DNA of 64,000 nucleotides from positions 434,001 through 498,000 of the forward strand of contig NZ_JAPMIT010000002.1 of assembly GCF_026410545.1 (NCBI RefSeq). The letters are read 5' to 3'. Positions 31,821 to 40,726 of the stretch are shown piece by piece. A program made the position numbers and the translations under genes. The notes below the pieces were generated by a model. It worked only from the letters and a program-made list of their open reading frames with translations, did not search any database and had not been told where the DNA came from. This DNA is from Microbacterium sp. STN6. Its GTDB lineage: Bacteria > Actinomycetota > Actinomycetes > Actinomycetales > Microbacteriaceae. Position 1 is the stretch's first letter; each line of letters starts with the position of its first letter.

Positions 31821-32876
31821 GTTCTGGTGGGGGATCACGACCTGCTTGATGATGAGCAGCACGGCAGCGGCGACGGGAATCGCGATGAGTGCGCCGAGGA
31901 TGCCGAGCAGAGAGCCGCCCGCGAGGGCGGCGATCACGACGAGAGAGCCCGGGACCTGAACGGCGCGGTTCATGATGTTCGGGCTCAGGATGTACGCCTC
32001 CACCTGCATGTAGATCACGTAATAGATGGCCGCCGCGATGGCGGTCGTCAGCGTGTTCTCGTGCAGGCCGGGGAACGGGATGAGACACGTGAGAACGATG
32101 ATGACTGAGCCGGTCAGCGTACCGACGAGCGGCAGCAGCGAGAACAGGAACGCGATGAAGGCGAGCACGGCCGTGAACGGGGCGTGGATGATCGACAGGA
32201 AGATGAAGCTCAGGACGCCGTTGCAGAGGGCGAGCGCGAACTGGCCCATCACGTAGCGACCGACGGACTTGGAGATCTGCTCGGCGAGATCGGCGAACCG
32301 CGCGCGCTTGGTGGCGGGCACCAGCTGGTAGAGGCCGCGCTTGATCGAGGGAAGCGACGCCGTGAAGTAGATGGTCAGAATGCCGATGATGATCGCCCCG
32401 AACACCCCGCTGATCACCGCGAAGCCGACCGCGAGCACGCCGTTGGCGAGGCCTGTGATCTTCGATGGGTCCGTGACGAACGCCGTGACGCTGTCGATGA
32501 ACGACGAGACGTTGGCCGAGCCGAACTGGTTGTTGAGCGCGCCGATCCAGTCCTGCTTCTGAATGGTGTTGACGATGCCGGGGATCTGCCGCACGAGCTC
32601 GGAGACCTGGGAGGTGATGATCGGCACGATCGCGAAGACGATGCCGACGACGGCCCCGATCACAACGACGAGCACCGTGACGATGGCTGCCCAGCGCGGA
32701 AAGCGGAGCTTTTCGAGCAGTGTCACGGCCGGGTCGAGCCCGAGGGAGAGGAACAGCGCCGCACCGATGTACGTGATGATCGTCGAGAGGCTGACGATCG
32801 ACGCCAGAATGAGGATGCCGAGCCCGACGCCCAGGGTGCCGACCAGACCGAGCCGGAACGCATTCTGGATCTTCAT
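31812..32876 (-). CDS. AI-2E/PerM family membrane transporter
   Basis: 354 residues with about eight hydrophobic segments, a polar coiled region (ITSQVSELVRQIPGIVNTI) after the third, and the family C-terminus with FLFSLLPLVGTLTGSVI and LSPNIMNRAVQVPGSLVVIAALAGGSLLGILGA. Members include the putative autoinducer-2 exporter TqsA and several Na+/H+ antiporters, so the substrate is open. The gene starts 24 bases after the hendecad-repeat protein gene and is its operon partner. Its last codons lie in a palindrome. Confidence 0.9.
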   Translation of the reverse strand: MKIQNAFRLGLVGTLGVGLGILILASIVSLSTIITYIGAALFLSLGLDPAVTLLEKLRFPRWAAIVTVLVVVIGAVVGIVFAIVPIITSQVSELVRQIPGIVNTIQKQDWIGALNNQFGSANVSSFIDSVTAFVTDPSKITGLANGVLAVGFAVISGVFGAIIIGILTIYFTASLPSIKRGLYQLVPATKRARFADLAEQISKSVGRYVMGQFALALCNGVLSFIFLSIIHAPFTAVLAFIAFLFSLLPLVGTLTGSVIIVLTCLIPFPGLHENTLTTAIAAAIYYVIYMQVEAYILSPNIMNRAVQVPGSLVVIAALAGGSLLGILGALIAIPVAAAVLLIIKQVVIPHQNEL

Positions 32877-32900
32877 CTGGTGGTCCCCCTACCCGGCTGT

Positions 32901-34580
32901 CTATTCCGGCTCTGCTGTCACCTTCTCGGCCTGCGTGAGCACGCCGCGCAGGTTCTCGAAGTACCCGGCGACGGCGTCTCGCTCGATCCTAATCTGGGCG
33001 AGGCGATCCTCGGCGTCCGCCACGAGCTCGCGTGTGCGTTCCTCGGCCTGCTCGATCAGTTCGGCCGCACGGTCCTCCGCCTCATGCACGATGCGCGTGG
33101 CCTCGTCTTCGGCCGCCTTGCGGGCCGTAAGTACCTCGGCACGAGACGCCTCCCGCAGCGAGTTCGCCTCTTCTCGGGCCGCCGTGGCCTGACTCTGCGC
33201 CTGCGAGAGCTGCTCGCCGGCCTCGTCGAGGTACTTCTGCATCTGCGCGACGGCCTCCTGATGCTTGGCCAGGTGCTCCTTCTCGGCTTCGTCGCGCCGC
33301 GCCTTCAGCTCGATGTCCAGATCGATGCGTGCCTGTTCGGCATCGCGCTGCTGCTTGTCGACCTCATCGAGCACCGTCGTGCGCCGCGTGGCGAGTTCCT
33401 CGTCGAGCGCGTGGCGCGCTTCGGCGCTCGAGCGCTCGAACTCGGTTCGTTCCGTATCGATCTCTGAGGCGAGCGCGGCGCGCGCCTCGTTCATCTCTGC
33501 CGCGAGGTCGGCCCTGGCCTTGGCGGCCTCGGCCGCGAGGTCCGCGCGGGTCTGCTCGGTCTCGGCCGTCAGCGCGGCGGTGCTCTGCTCGCGCTCCGTG
33601 GCCAGCGCGGCCCGCGCCTGTTCCGTCTCGCTCGAGACGGCGGCTCGCGCCTGCTCCGTCTCGCTCACGAGATCGGCCCGGGCCTGTGCGATCTCGCTCG
33701 CGAGATCGGCCCGGGTCTTCGCCGCTTCCTTCTCGAGGTCGACACGTGTCTGCTCCGCGTTCTTCTCCGTGTCCAGACGCGTCTGCTCCACCCACGCAGC
33801 CAGGTCGTTTCGTGCCTTCTCCTGCTCGGTTTCGAGCTGGATGCGCGACTGCTCCGACTCGTGAGTCCATTGCGAGCGGGCCTCGGCGAGTTCGCGCTCG
33901 ACGCCGGCACGCACCTGTTCCGTCTCGCGGCCGAGGTTCTCTGCCTCCTGGCGGGCGGCGGCGGCTTCGCGGGAGGCGACGACGGTCATCTCCGCCGCCT
34001 CGCGCTCGGCCTCGGCGCGCAGCGCCGCCGCCTCTCGCTTGCTCGTCGCCCGCAGCTCCGCGGACTCGGTGGCGACGGCGCCGCGAATCGAGGCGGCCTC
34101 GCGGACCGCATCCTGAATCAGCGCCTCCTTCTCGGCACGCGCTGCCTGAAGCAGTTCATTCGCCTCGATGCGCGCATCCTCGACCGTGGTCTCCGCGCGC
34201 GCGTTCGCGTCGGCCATGACCCGCCTGGCCTGGGCGAGCGCCGTCTCGCGGATCTTATCGACCTCGGCGCCCACCTGGCTGCGCAGCTTCTCGGCGTCGA
34301 TGTCGGCCTTCGCGATGAGACGCGTTGACTGCTCCTCGGCCACGCGAAGCGTGTTCTCGAGCTTGGTGCCAAGCCCCGAGAATGTGGGGCTGCCCACCTC
34401 TTCGATCTCGGCGTTGAGCTCGTCGATGCGCGCGCCGAGCCGCTTGATCTCCTTCGCTGATTCGGCGTTCTGGGTGTTCGAGGCGATCAGCTCACGGCGC
34501 AGATCCTGCACGGCACGGTCGACCTCGTCTTTGTCGTACCCCCGGAAGACCTGGGTGAATTCTGCGTCGTCGGTAGCCAC
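32901..34580 (-). CDS. DivIVA-like coiled-coil protein built of 11-residue repeats (FilP/Scy-like)
   Basis: 559 residues. A short DivIVA-type N-terminus (FTQVFRGYDKDEVDRAVQDL) leads into an almost uninterrupted helix rich in Ala, Glu, Arg and Gln. From about residue 223 to 409 it reads as 17 consecutive 11-residue units with consensus (A/T)RxxLxxExEQ, for example ARADLVSETEQ and ARAALATEREQ; weaker 11-mers continue on both sides. Hendecads form straight or right-handed coiled coils, as in intermediate-filament-like FilP and Scy of Streptomyces. GTG 34580 has GGAGAG upstream. The role is probably cytoskeletal and polar (inference). Confidence 0.85.
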   Translation of the reverse strand: MATDDAEFTQVFRGYDKDEVDRAVQDLRRELIASNTQNAESAKEIKRLGARIDELNAEIEEVGSPTFSGLGTKLENTLRVAEEQSTRLIAKADIDAEKLRSQVGAEVDKIRETALAQARRVMADANARAETTVEDARIEANELLQAARAEKEALIQDAVREAASIRGAVATESAELRATSKREAAALRAEAEREAAEMTVVASREAAAARQEAENLGRETEQVRAGVERELAEARSQWTHESEQSRIQLETEQEKARNDLAAWVEQTRLDTEKNAEQTRVDLEKEAAKTRADLASEIAQARADLVSETEQARAAVSSETEQARAALATEREQSTAALTAETEQTRADLAAEAAKARADLAAEMNEARAALASEIDTERTEFERSSAEARHALDEELATRRTTVLDEVDKQQRDAEQARIDLDIELKARRDEAEKEHLAKHQEAVAQMQKYLDEAGEQLSQAQSQATAAREEANSLREASRAEVLTARKAAEDEATRIVHEAEDRAAELIEQAEERTRELVADAEDRLAQIRIERDAVAGYFENLRGVLTQAEKVTAEPE

Positions 34581-34635
34581 TGTCTCTCCGTCGTTCGTGA
34601 TGCAGGCCACGGTGTCTTGCCTGCAAACCTTCTTG

Positions 34636-34730
34636 ATTTTAGTCGGCACGGATGCTCGGGCGCGCGTTAAGAGGTGCAGCGGGCGGGCGCTCAGCGCGTT
34701 TAGGAGGCTCTCAGGCCTGCCGAGTAGTGT
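34636..34730. promoter_or_regulatory. Divergent promoter region of the coiled-coil and three-pass protein genes
   Basis: On the minus strand TAAAAT (34636-34641) could serve the coiled-coil gene, with a leader of about 49 bases. On the plus strand TAGTGT (34725-34730) could serve the 34772 gene, with a leader of about 35 bases carrying GAAGGG. No convincing -35 boxes are visible. Confidence 0.35.
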
Positions 34731-34771
34731 GGAATGTCTTTGTCAGCAAAGAAAATCCACGAAGGGTTCAG

Positions 34772-36670
34772 GTGCGTTTCGTCCTCGCAATCGTGGCGTT
34801 CGTCGTCGCCGCGGCCATGATCGTCCTGGGCATAGCCCAGCGAACCGTGTTCGCGCCTCCGAGCAGCCTCAGCACGTCGACGACGGTGCGGGGCGATGCG
34901 GCGTTCACCGTCATCGACGGGGCGGTTCTCAACGCGCATCCCAATCAGCAGACGCTGAAGGTGAGCGGCTCGAAGCAGGTCTTCGTTGCATACGGCCGCA
35001 CGGCAGACGTGCGCGCCTGGCTGGGAAGTGAGCCATACGCTGCGCTGCACTACGACCAGAAGGCGAACCGGCTGACGTCAAAGGTCGTCACTGCGAAGGC
35101 CAACCCCGGCGCCGGTGACGCACCGAAGGCAACGTCGACGCCGAAGGCGACGTCGACCGCCTCGCCGGCGCCGACGACGAGCCCCACGACCGCCGAGAAG
35201 AGCTCTGGCGCGTCGTCGACGGCGACGAGCGAGAAGAAGGCCGGGCCCGACCCCGTCGGCAGCGACCTCTGGCTCGAGGAATACACGGGACCCGCCGCCC
35301 GTACGGTGCACCTGGGTGTCCCGAAAGACGTGAGCGTGATCATCGCAAGCAACGGAACGAACCCGGCGCCCGCCTCCATCTCTATTCGCTGGCCGCTCAG
35401 TCAGGGCACGCCCCTGGCCGGTCCGCTCATCGCCGGCGGCATCCTGCTTCTCATCCTGGGCATCGTGCTCTACATTCTCGGCTTGCGGCATCTGCGCCGA
35501 TCCCGCGGCCCCCGCCGTCGCAGCGGCCCCAAGATGCCCAAGCTGCCTAAGGCGCCCAAGTTCAGGCCGAGCCGCCCCGTCGAGCCGGCCAACCGCGGGC
35601 GTCGGGCCATCCGTCGTCGTGTGGTGGCAGTCGTGGGAGCGTTCGCGCTCACCTCGCTCGCCCTGACCGGGTGCTCTGCTGAGTACTGGCCCGATTTCTC
35701 GTCTGGCGCGGCTCCGGCGCCGACCGCGACGGTGCTCAACAGCGACGTGGCGAAGCTGGGTAAAGACGTGGTGCCGCCTGCCGTGACCCCGGCGCAGGCG
35801 CAGATCATCGTTGCGAAGATCTCGACCATCGCCGCGAAGGCCGACGCCAACCTGGACGCCTCTGAATTGGCGCCGCGGTTCACCGGGTCCGCGCTTGCCC
35901 TGCGCACGGCCAACTACGCGCTGCGTAAGGCCGACCCGTCGGTTGCTGCGGCGCCGATCATCAGCGCGAACATCGAGCTCACGCTTCCGCAGGCGACGAA
36001 ATCGTGGCCTCGCACGGTCGAGGTAGTCGTCACGAACCCCGGAGCGAAGAAGCAGCCGCCGATTCTGCTGGTGCTCGAGCAGAAGAGCCCACGCGCGAAC
36101 TACATGGTGAACTACGACGTGCAGCTCGAGCCGGCCGCGCAGATCCCGGCCGTCGCGCCGAAGACCATCGGCACATCGCTCGCACCACCCGATTCGAAGC
36201 TGCTGAAGCGCGCCCCCGCCGACATTCCGGCGGCGTATGCCGACGTGCTCCTGCACGGCAGCGACAGTAAGTACTACTCGCTTTTCGACGAGTCCAAAGA
36301 CAACCTCATACCCAAGGTCGGTGCGAAGACGAAGGCGCAGAAGGTGCAGGATCTCTCGAGCACCGCGAGCCTCGAGTTCAGCGGAAAGCAGGGCGACGGG
36401 CCGCTTGTGGCCATGCCGACGAACAACTCGGGCGCCCTCGTGACCTTCGACCTCAGCGAGACCGAGACGCTCAAGGTGGTGCAGGGCGGTGCCGAGGTCA
36501 CACCCGGGCCGACCGCAACCGTGCTCTCGGGAGTGAAGACGAGCAAGACCGGCGTGGTCTCGACATACGCATACCAACTGGTCTTCTACGTGCCGCCCAG
36601 CGGATCAGACAAGAAGATCACTCTCCTGGGATACAACCAGGGGATGGTCACGGCCTCGGAGTTGAAATGA
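34772..36670 (+). CDS. Three-pass envelope protein with an internal lipobox
   Basis: 632 residues, family not recognised. Helix 1 (about 3-22) is followed by an outside domain with a Thr/Ser/Ala/Pro linker (about 110-150) and a beta-rich stretch. Helix 2 (about 207-232) leads to a basic cytoplasmic segment (RRSRGPRRRSGPK, PKLPKAPK). Helix 3 (about 284-300) ends in SLALTGC, a lipobox-like sequence with Cys301. A second outside domain of about 330 residues follows. It looks like a membrane protein fused to a lipoprotein. GTG 34772 has GAAGGG five bases upstream. Confidence 0.75.
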   Translation: MRFVLAIVAFVVAAAMIVLGIAQRTVFAPPSSLSTSTTVRGDAAFTVIDGAVLNAHPNQQTLKVSGSKQVFVAYGRTADVRAWLGSEPYAALHYDQKANRLTSKVVTAKANPGAGDAPKATSTPKATSTASPAPTTSPTTAEKSSGASSTATSEKKAGPDPVGSDLWLEEYTGPAARTVHLGVPKDVSVIIASNGTNPAPASISIRWPLSQGTPLAGPLIAGGILLLILGIVLYILGLRHLRRSRGPRRRSGPKMPKLPKAPKFRPSRPVEPANRGRRAIRRRVVAVVGAFALTSLALTGCSAEYWPDFSSGAAPAPTATVLNSDVAKLGKDVVPPAVTPAQAQIIVAKISTIAAKADANLDASELAPRFTGSALALRTANYALRKADPSVAAAPIISANIELTLPQATKSWPRTVEVVVTNPGAKKQPPILLVLEQKSPRANYMVNYDVQLEPAAQIPAVAPKTIGTSLAPPDSKLLKRAPADIPAAYADVLLHGSDSKYYSLFDESKDNLIPKVGAKTKAQKVQDLSSTASLEFSGKQGDGPLVAMPTNNSGALVTFDLSETETLKVVQGGAEVTPGPTATVLSGVKTSKTGVVSTYAYQLVFYVPPSGSDKKITLLGYNQGMVTASELK

Positions 36671-37647
36671 GTCAGGTTCCCCCGTCAGCAGCCAGCCTTC
36701 GTGGTGCCGTCGACCTCTCGGCGCTCGTGAACCGTCCGGCCGACGGCGCCGCGGCACAGCCGGGAGCCGGTGCGGTGCAGGGTGGTGCCTCCGGCAGCGT
36801 TCCCGTGCCCGGCCTCGTCTTCGAGGGCACAGACACGAACTTCACCGAGTTCCTCGAGTTGTCGATGACGGTGCCGGTGATCGTCGACCTGTGGGCGACC
36901 TGGTGCGAGCCGTGCAAGCAGCTGTCTCCCGTGCTCGAGAAGCTCGTTGCCGAGTACGCCGGCCGCTTCGTGCTCGTCACGATCGATGTCGATGCGAACC
37001 CGCAGCTCGCACAGGCGTTCCAGGCCCAGTCGGTGCCGACGGTCGCCGCCATCATCGGCGGACGCCCCGTCGGCCTGTTCGCCGGAGCCCTGCCAGAGCA
37101 GCAGGTTCGCGACGTGTTCGAGCAGGTGCTGCAGCTCGCGGCTCAGAACGGCGTCACCGGAACCGCCCAGGCCCCGGGTGACGATGAGACGGATGCCGCG
37201 GCCCCCGCCGATGCCGAGGAGGCCCCTGCACCGCTGCCCCCGCACCACCAGGAGGCATACGACGCCATCGATCGTGGTGACTACGAGGCCGCCATGGCCG
37301 AGTACCGCACGGCGATCGCTCAGGACCCGCACGACCGGCTCGCCGTCGCCGGGCTCGCCCAGGTGGGGCTGCTCGCTCGGCTCTCCGGCCACACGGCCGA
37401 GGAGATCCGCGACGCCGGCGCGGCCGCACCGCGAGACGTCGACGCCCAGCTGCGCGTCGCCGATCTGGACCTCTCCGGCGGCCACATCGAGGACGCCTTC
37501 GCTCGCCTGCTCGACGCCTTCAGCGCCGCGGATGTGGCCGGACGCGACCAGATCCGCCAGCGCCTGCTCGACTTTTTCGAGATCGTCGGAGTGGATGACC
37601 CGCGCGTGATCTCCGCCCGGTCTAGGCTGGCCTCGCTGCTGTACTGA
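36667..37647 (+). CDS. Thioredoxin-domain protein with TPR-like tail (CnoX/YbbN type)
   Basis: 326 residues. An Ala/Gly/Pro-rich N-terminus of about 45 residues precedes a thioredoxin fold with VIVDLWATWCEPCKQLSPVLEKL and cis-Pro in AQSVPTVAAI. After an acidic linker the C-terminal half is helical (HHQEAYDAIDRGDYEAAMAEYRTAIAQ, LRVADLDLSGGHIEDAFARLLD), as in the CnoX/YbbN chaperedoxins. The active site here is WCEPC, a real redox pair. There is no signal peptide, so it is cytoplasmic. ATGA overlap couples it to the three-pass protein. Confidence 0.92.
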   Translation: MSQVPPSAASLRGAVDLSALVNRPADGAAAQPGAGAVQGGASGSVPVPGLVFEGTDTNFTEFLELSMTVPVIVDLWATWCEPCKQLSPVLEKLVAEYAGRFVLVTIDVDANPQLAQAFQAQSVPTVAAIIGGRPVGLFAGALPEQQVRDVFEQVLQLAAQNGVTGTAQAPGDDETDAAAPADAEEAPAPLPPHHQEAYDAIDRGDYEAAMAEYRTAIAQDPHDRLAVAGLAQVGLLARLSGHTAEEIRDAGAAAPRDVDAQLRVADLDLSGGHIEDAFARLLDAFSAADVAGRDQIRQRLLDFFEIVGVDDPRVISARSRLASLLY

Positions 37648-37716
37648 CAGCACGAGAAGCGGCACGAGCATCCGTCGCCGTTCTTCGAATCGCACCCACC
37701 AGGGAGGTTCTCGGCT

Positions 37717-38502
37717 GTGACGCGCATGCTGATCGTCGGAGGCACGGGCAGGGTCGGCACGGCGGTCGCAGCGCAGGCGGTCGAGCGCGGTCACGAGGTG
37801 GTTGCCCTCAGCAGGCACGCGCCGGCCGAGGGTTCTGCCATCCCCGGCGTGCGCTACGTGCAACTCGATCTGCTCACCGCCGTCGACTTCGATGAGGCCA
37901 TGGAGGGCGTCGACGTTCTCGTCGACACGACGGACGGCGTCAGCCGCGCATCCGGTCGCGTCTTCACACAGGGCTCGGCCAACCTGCTGCACGCGGCCGC
38001 GCGCTGGGGCATCGCCCGTGCCGTGCTTCTCTCCATCGTGAACGTCGACCGTTGCAACCTGCGCTACTACCGCACGAAGACCGCTCAGGAGAGCGCCTAC
38101 CGCGAGTCGGTGCTCGAGACGCGCATCGTGCGCGCGACGCAGTTCCATGACCTGGTGACCGGCGTGTTCCGCACCGGCGCGAAGGGGGGCATCGTGCCCG
38201 CGTTCGGCGGCGTGCGGCTGCAGCCGATCGCCATCGACGACGTCGCGAGCATTCTCGTCGACACGGCCGAGGGAGCGGGCAGAGCCGAGACAACGTTCAC
38301 CGTCGGCGGCCCCGAGGTGCTGTCGTTCCGCGAGATGGCCGCGCAGTGGAAGGCGGCGACGGGCTCGCGCGGCCTTGTGCTGCGCCTGCGCATGCCGGGC
38401 GCGATCGGCGCGTTCTGGCGTTCGGGCGGCGCGCTCATCCCCGAGCACGCCGTCGGCCTCATCACCTATCGGCAGTGGCTTCAGGCGCGCGAACGAGCCT
38501 GA
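37717..38502 (+). CDS. NAD(P)-binding atypical short-chain dehydrogenase (NmrA-like)
   Basis: 261 residues. The Rossmann motif is LIVGGTGRVGTAV, followed by VQLDLLTAVDFDEAMEGVDVLVDTT and SIVNVDRCNLRYYRTKTAQE, where YRTK replaces the YxxxK dyad of classical members. Such proteins act as NADPH sensors or oxidoreductases. The GTG start has AGGGAGG upstream. It converges on glgB with one base between the stops. No pathway link is visible. Confidence 0.85.
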   Translation: MTRMLIVGGTGRVGTAVAAQAVERGHEVVALSRHAPAEGSAIPGVRYVQLDLLTAVDFDEAMEGVDVLVDTTDGVSRASGRVFTQGSANLLHAAARWGIARAVLLSIVNVDRCNLRYYRTKTAQESAYRESVLETRIVRATQFHDLVTGVFRTGAKGGIVPAFGGVRLQPIAIDDVASILVDTAEGAGRAETTFTVGGPEVLSFREMAAQWKAATGSRGLVLRLRMPGAIGAFWRSGGALIPEHAVGLITYRQWLQARERA

Positions 38503-38503
38503 C

Positions 38504-40726
38504 CTATCGCGGGTTCGCCGGCGTCAGCCAGAGAGCCCCGAGCGGCGGCAGCGTCAGCAGAGCGGATGCCGGCCTGCCCGCCCATGGCTCGTCGGTCGCC
38601 GTGACGCTCCCCATGTTGCCCACGCCGGAGCCGCCGAAGGCGGCGGCATCCGTGTTCAGCAGCTCGGTCCACTCGCCGGCCTGGGTAAGCCCGACCCGGT
38701 AGCCCTCGTGCGGAACTCCCGCGAAGTTCACGACGACGACGAGAGGAGTGCCGTCGTCACCGCGGCGCAGGAACGAGACGACGTTGCCTCGGGCGTCGCC
38801 GCCGTCGATCCACTCGAAGCCGGCCGCTTCGTTGTCGAGCTGCCAGAGCGCCGGGGTGGCCCGGTAGAGACGATTGAGCTCGGTGACGAGTTCGAAGAGG
38901 CCGCGGTGGATGGGCTGCTCGAGGATCCACCAGTCGAGCCCGCGTTCCTCGCTCCACTCGCTCGGCTGGCCGAACTCCTGCCCCATGAACAGCAGCTGCT
39001 TGCCCGGGTGCGACCACATGAATGCGAGGTAGGCGCGGATGTTCGCGATCTTCTGCCAGTGGTCGCCCGGCATCTTGCCGAGCAGAGAGCCCTTGCCATG
39101 CACGACCTCGTCGTGGCTGATAGGCAGCATGAAATTCTCGCTGAACGCATACGCGAACGAGAATGTGATCTCGTTGTGGTGGTACGAGCGGTACATCGGG
39201 TCCTCGTGCATGTACTGAAGCGAGTCGTGCATCCACCCCATGTTCCACTTCAGGCCGAAGCCGAGGCCGCCGCTCGAGGTGGGTGCCGTGACGCCCGGCC
39301 AGCTCGTGGACTCCTCGGCGATCATCACGGTGCCCGGGTTGCGCTTATATGCCGTCGCGGTCACCTCCTTGAGCAGCTCGATCGCCTCGAGATTCTCGCG
39401 GCCGCCGCGGATGTTCGGCTCCCACTCGCCCTCGGCCCTCGAGTAGTCGAGGTAGAGCATCGATGCCACGGCGTCGACCCGCAGGCCGTCCACATGGAAC
39501 TCCTCGAGCCAGTACAGTGCGTTGGCGACGAGGAAGTTGCGCACCTGGCGCTGGCCGAAGTCGAAGACGTATGTGCCCCAATCCTGGTGCTCACCGCGCC
39601 TCGGGTCCGGATGCTCGTAGACCGCCTCGCCGTCGAAGCGGGCCAGCGCCCAGTCGTCCTTGGGGAAGTGACCGGGGACCCAGTCCATGATCACGCCGAT
39701 TCCCGCCTGGTGAAGTCGATCGACCAGGTAGCGCAGGTCGTCGGGGTGACCGAAGCGGCTGGTCGGCGCGTAGTAGCCGGTGACCTGATAGCCCCACGAT
39801 CCGCCGAACGGGTGCTCGGCCAGCGGCAGGAATTCCACGTGCGTATAGCCGAGTGCGCCCACGTAGTCGACGATCGCATCCGCTGCCTCGCGGTAGCCCA
39901 GGCCGGGCCGCCAGCTGCCCAGGTGCAACTCGTACACGCTCATGGGGCCGCGGTGCGGGTCGCTCGCGGCGCGCTCGGCCAGCCACGCGGCATCCTGCCA
40001 CTCGTAATCACTTGTGCCGATAACGGATGCGGTGGCCGGCGGCACTTCGGTGTAGCGCGCGAGGGGGTCGGCCTTGCGCACCCAGCGCCCGTCGCGGGTG
40101 AGCAGCTCGAACTTGTACGCCCCCGAGGTCACGCCGGGCACGAAGAGTTCCCAGACGCCGCTGCCGCCCATGGAGCGCATGGCGTGGCGCGCGCCGTCCC
40201 AGTCGTTCAGGTCGCCGATGACGCGCACGGCGCGTGCGTGCGGCGCCCAGACCGAGAATGCTGTGCCCTCGGCTGTCGCCTCGACGCCACGCTGCTCGAC
40301 GACGTGCGCGCCGAGGACGCGCCAGAGCTGTTCGTGACGGCCCTCGCCGATGAGGTGCAGGTCGAGCTCGCCGAGCGTCGGCGGATACCGGTATGGGTCG
40401 TCGGCAACCCACTCCGTGCCGGCCTCGTAGCGAGCCTCGAGCACGTAGTCCTGGGGGCCGAGAACGCTGACGCCCTGCCATATGCCGTAAGCGACATGTG
40501 CCAGTTCGATATGGGCGCCCGTTGCCAGAACGGCTCGCACCGCGAGCGCGAGAGGGCGCAGCGCACGGATGACCATGACGCGATCCTCGACGCCGTCGGC
40601 CGCCACCGGGTGCTGCCCGAGCACCGAGTGCGGGTCGTGGTAGGTGCCGGCAGAGACCGCCCGCAGCACGTCATCGGTCACGGGAGCGGCAGCGATGGCC
40701 GCGTCTCCCTCGGGAATCCCGCTCAT
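38504..40726 (-). CDS. glgB: 1,4-alpha-glucan branching enzyme
   Basis: 740 residues. An N-terminal CBM48 tandem (including [23 protein letters not shown]) precedes the GH13 barrel: [29 protein letters not shown] with the nucleophile Asp, [12 protein letters not shown] with the acid Glu, and [17 protein letters not shown]-terminal beta domain ends the enzyme. It introduces alpha-1,6 branches. ATG 40726 overlaps the glgE stop (ATGA) and has an ideal AAGGAGGAG site inside the glgE end. GlgE and GlgB together make branched glucan from maltose-1-phosphate. Confidence 0.97.
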   Translation of the reverse strand: MSGIPEGDAAIAAAPVTDDVLRAVSAGTYHDPHSVLGQHPVAADGVEDRVMVIRALRPLALAVRAVLATGAHIELAHVAYGIWQGVSVLGPQDYVLEARYEAGTEWVADDPYRYPPTLGELDLHLIGEGRHEQLWRVLGAHVVEQRGVEATAEGTAFSVWAPHARAVRVIGDLNDWDGARHAMRSMGGSGVWELFVPGVTSGAYKFELLTRDGRWVRKADPLARYTEVPPATASVIGTSDYEWQDAAWLAERAASDPHRGPMSVYELHLGSWRPGLGYREAADAIVDYVGALGYTHVEFLPLAEHPFGGSWGYQVTGYYAPTSRFGHPDDLRYLVDRLHQAGIGVIMDWVPGHFPKDDWALARFDGEAVYEHPDPRRGEHQDWGTYVFDFGQRQVRNFLVANALYWLEEFHVDGLRVDAVASMLYLDYSRAEGEWEPNIRGGRENLEAIELLKEVTATAYKRNPGTVMIAEESTSWPGVTAPTSSGGLGFGLKWNMGWMHDSLQYMHEDPMYRSYHHNEITFSFAYAFSENFMLPISHDEVVHGKGSLLGKMPGDHWQKIANIRAYLAFMWSHPGKQLLFMGQEFGQPSEWSEERGLDWWILEQPIHRGLFELVTELNRLYRATPALWQLDNEAAGFEWIDGGDARGNVVSFLRRGDDGTPLVVVVNFAGVPHEGYRVGLTQAGEWTELLNTDAAAFGGSGVGNMGSVTATDEPWAGRPASALLTLPPLGALWLTPANPR

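Noticed and set aside
34734-34817. A 27-codon reading frame starting at ATG 34734 considered as a leader peptide for the three-pass protein
   Set aside because: It has no ribosome-binding site, lies only three bases after the candidate -10 box and overlaps the real start in another frame. The evidence is too thin.
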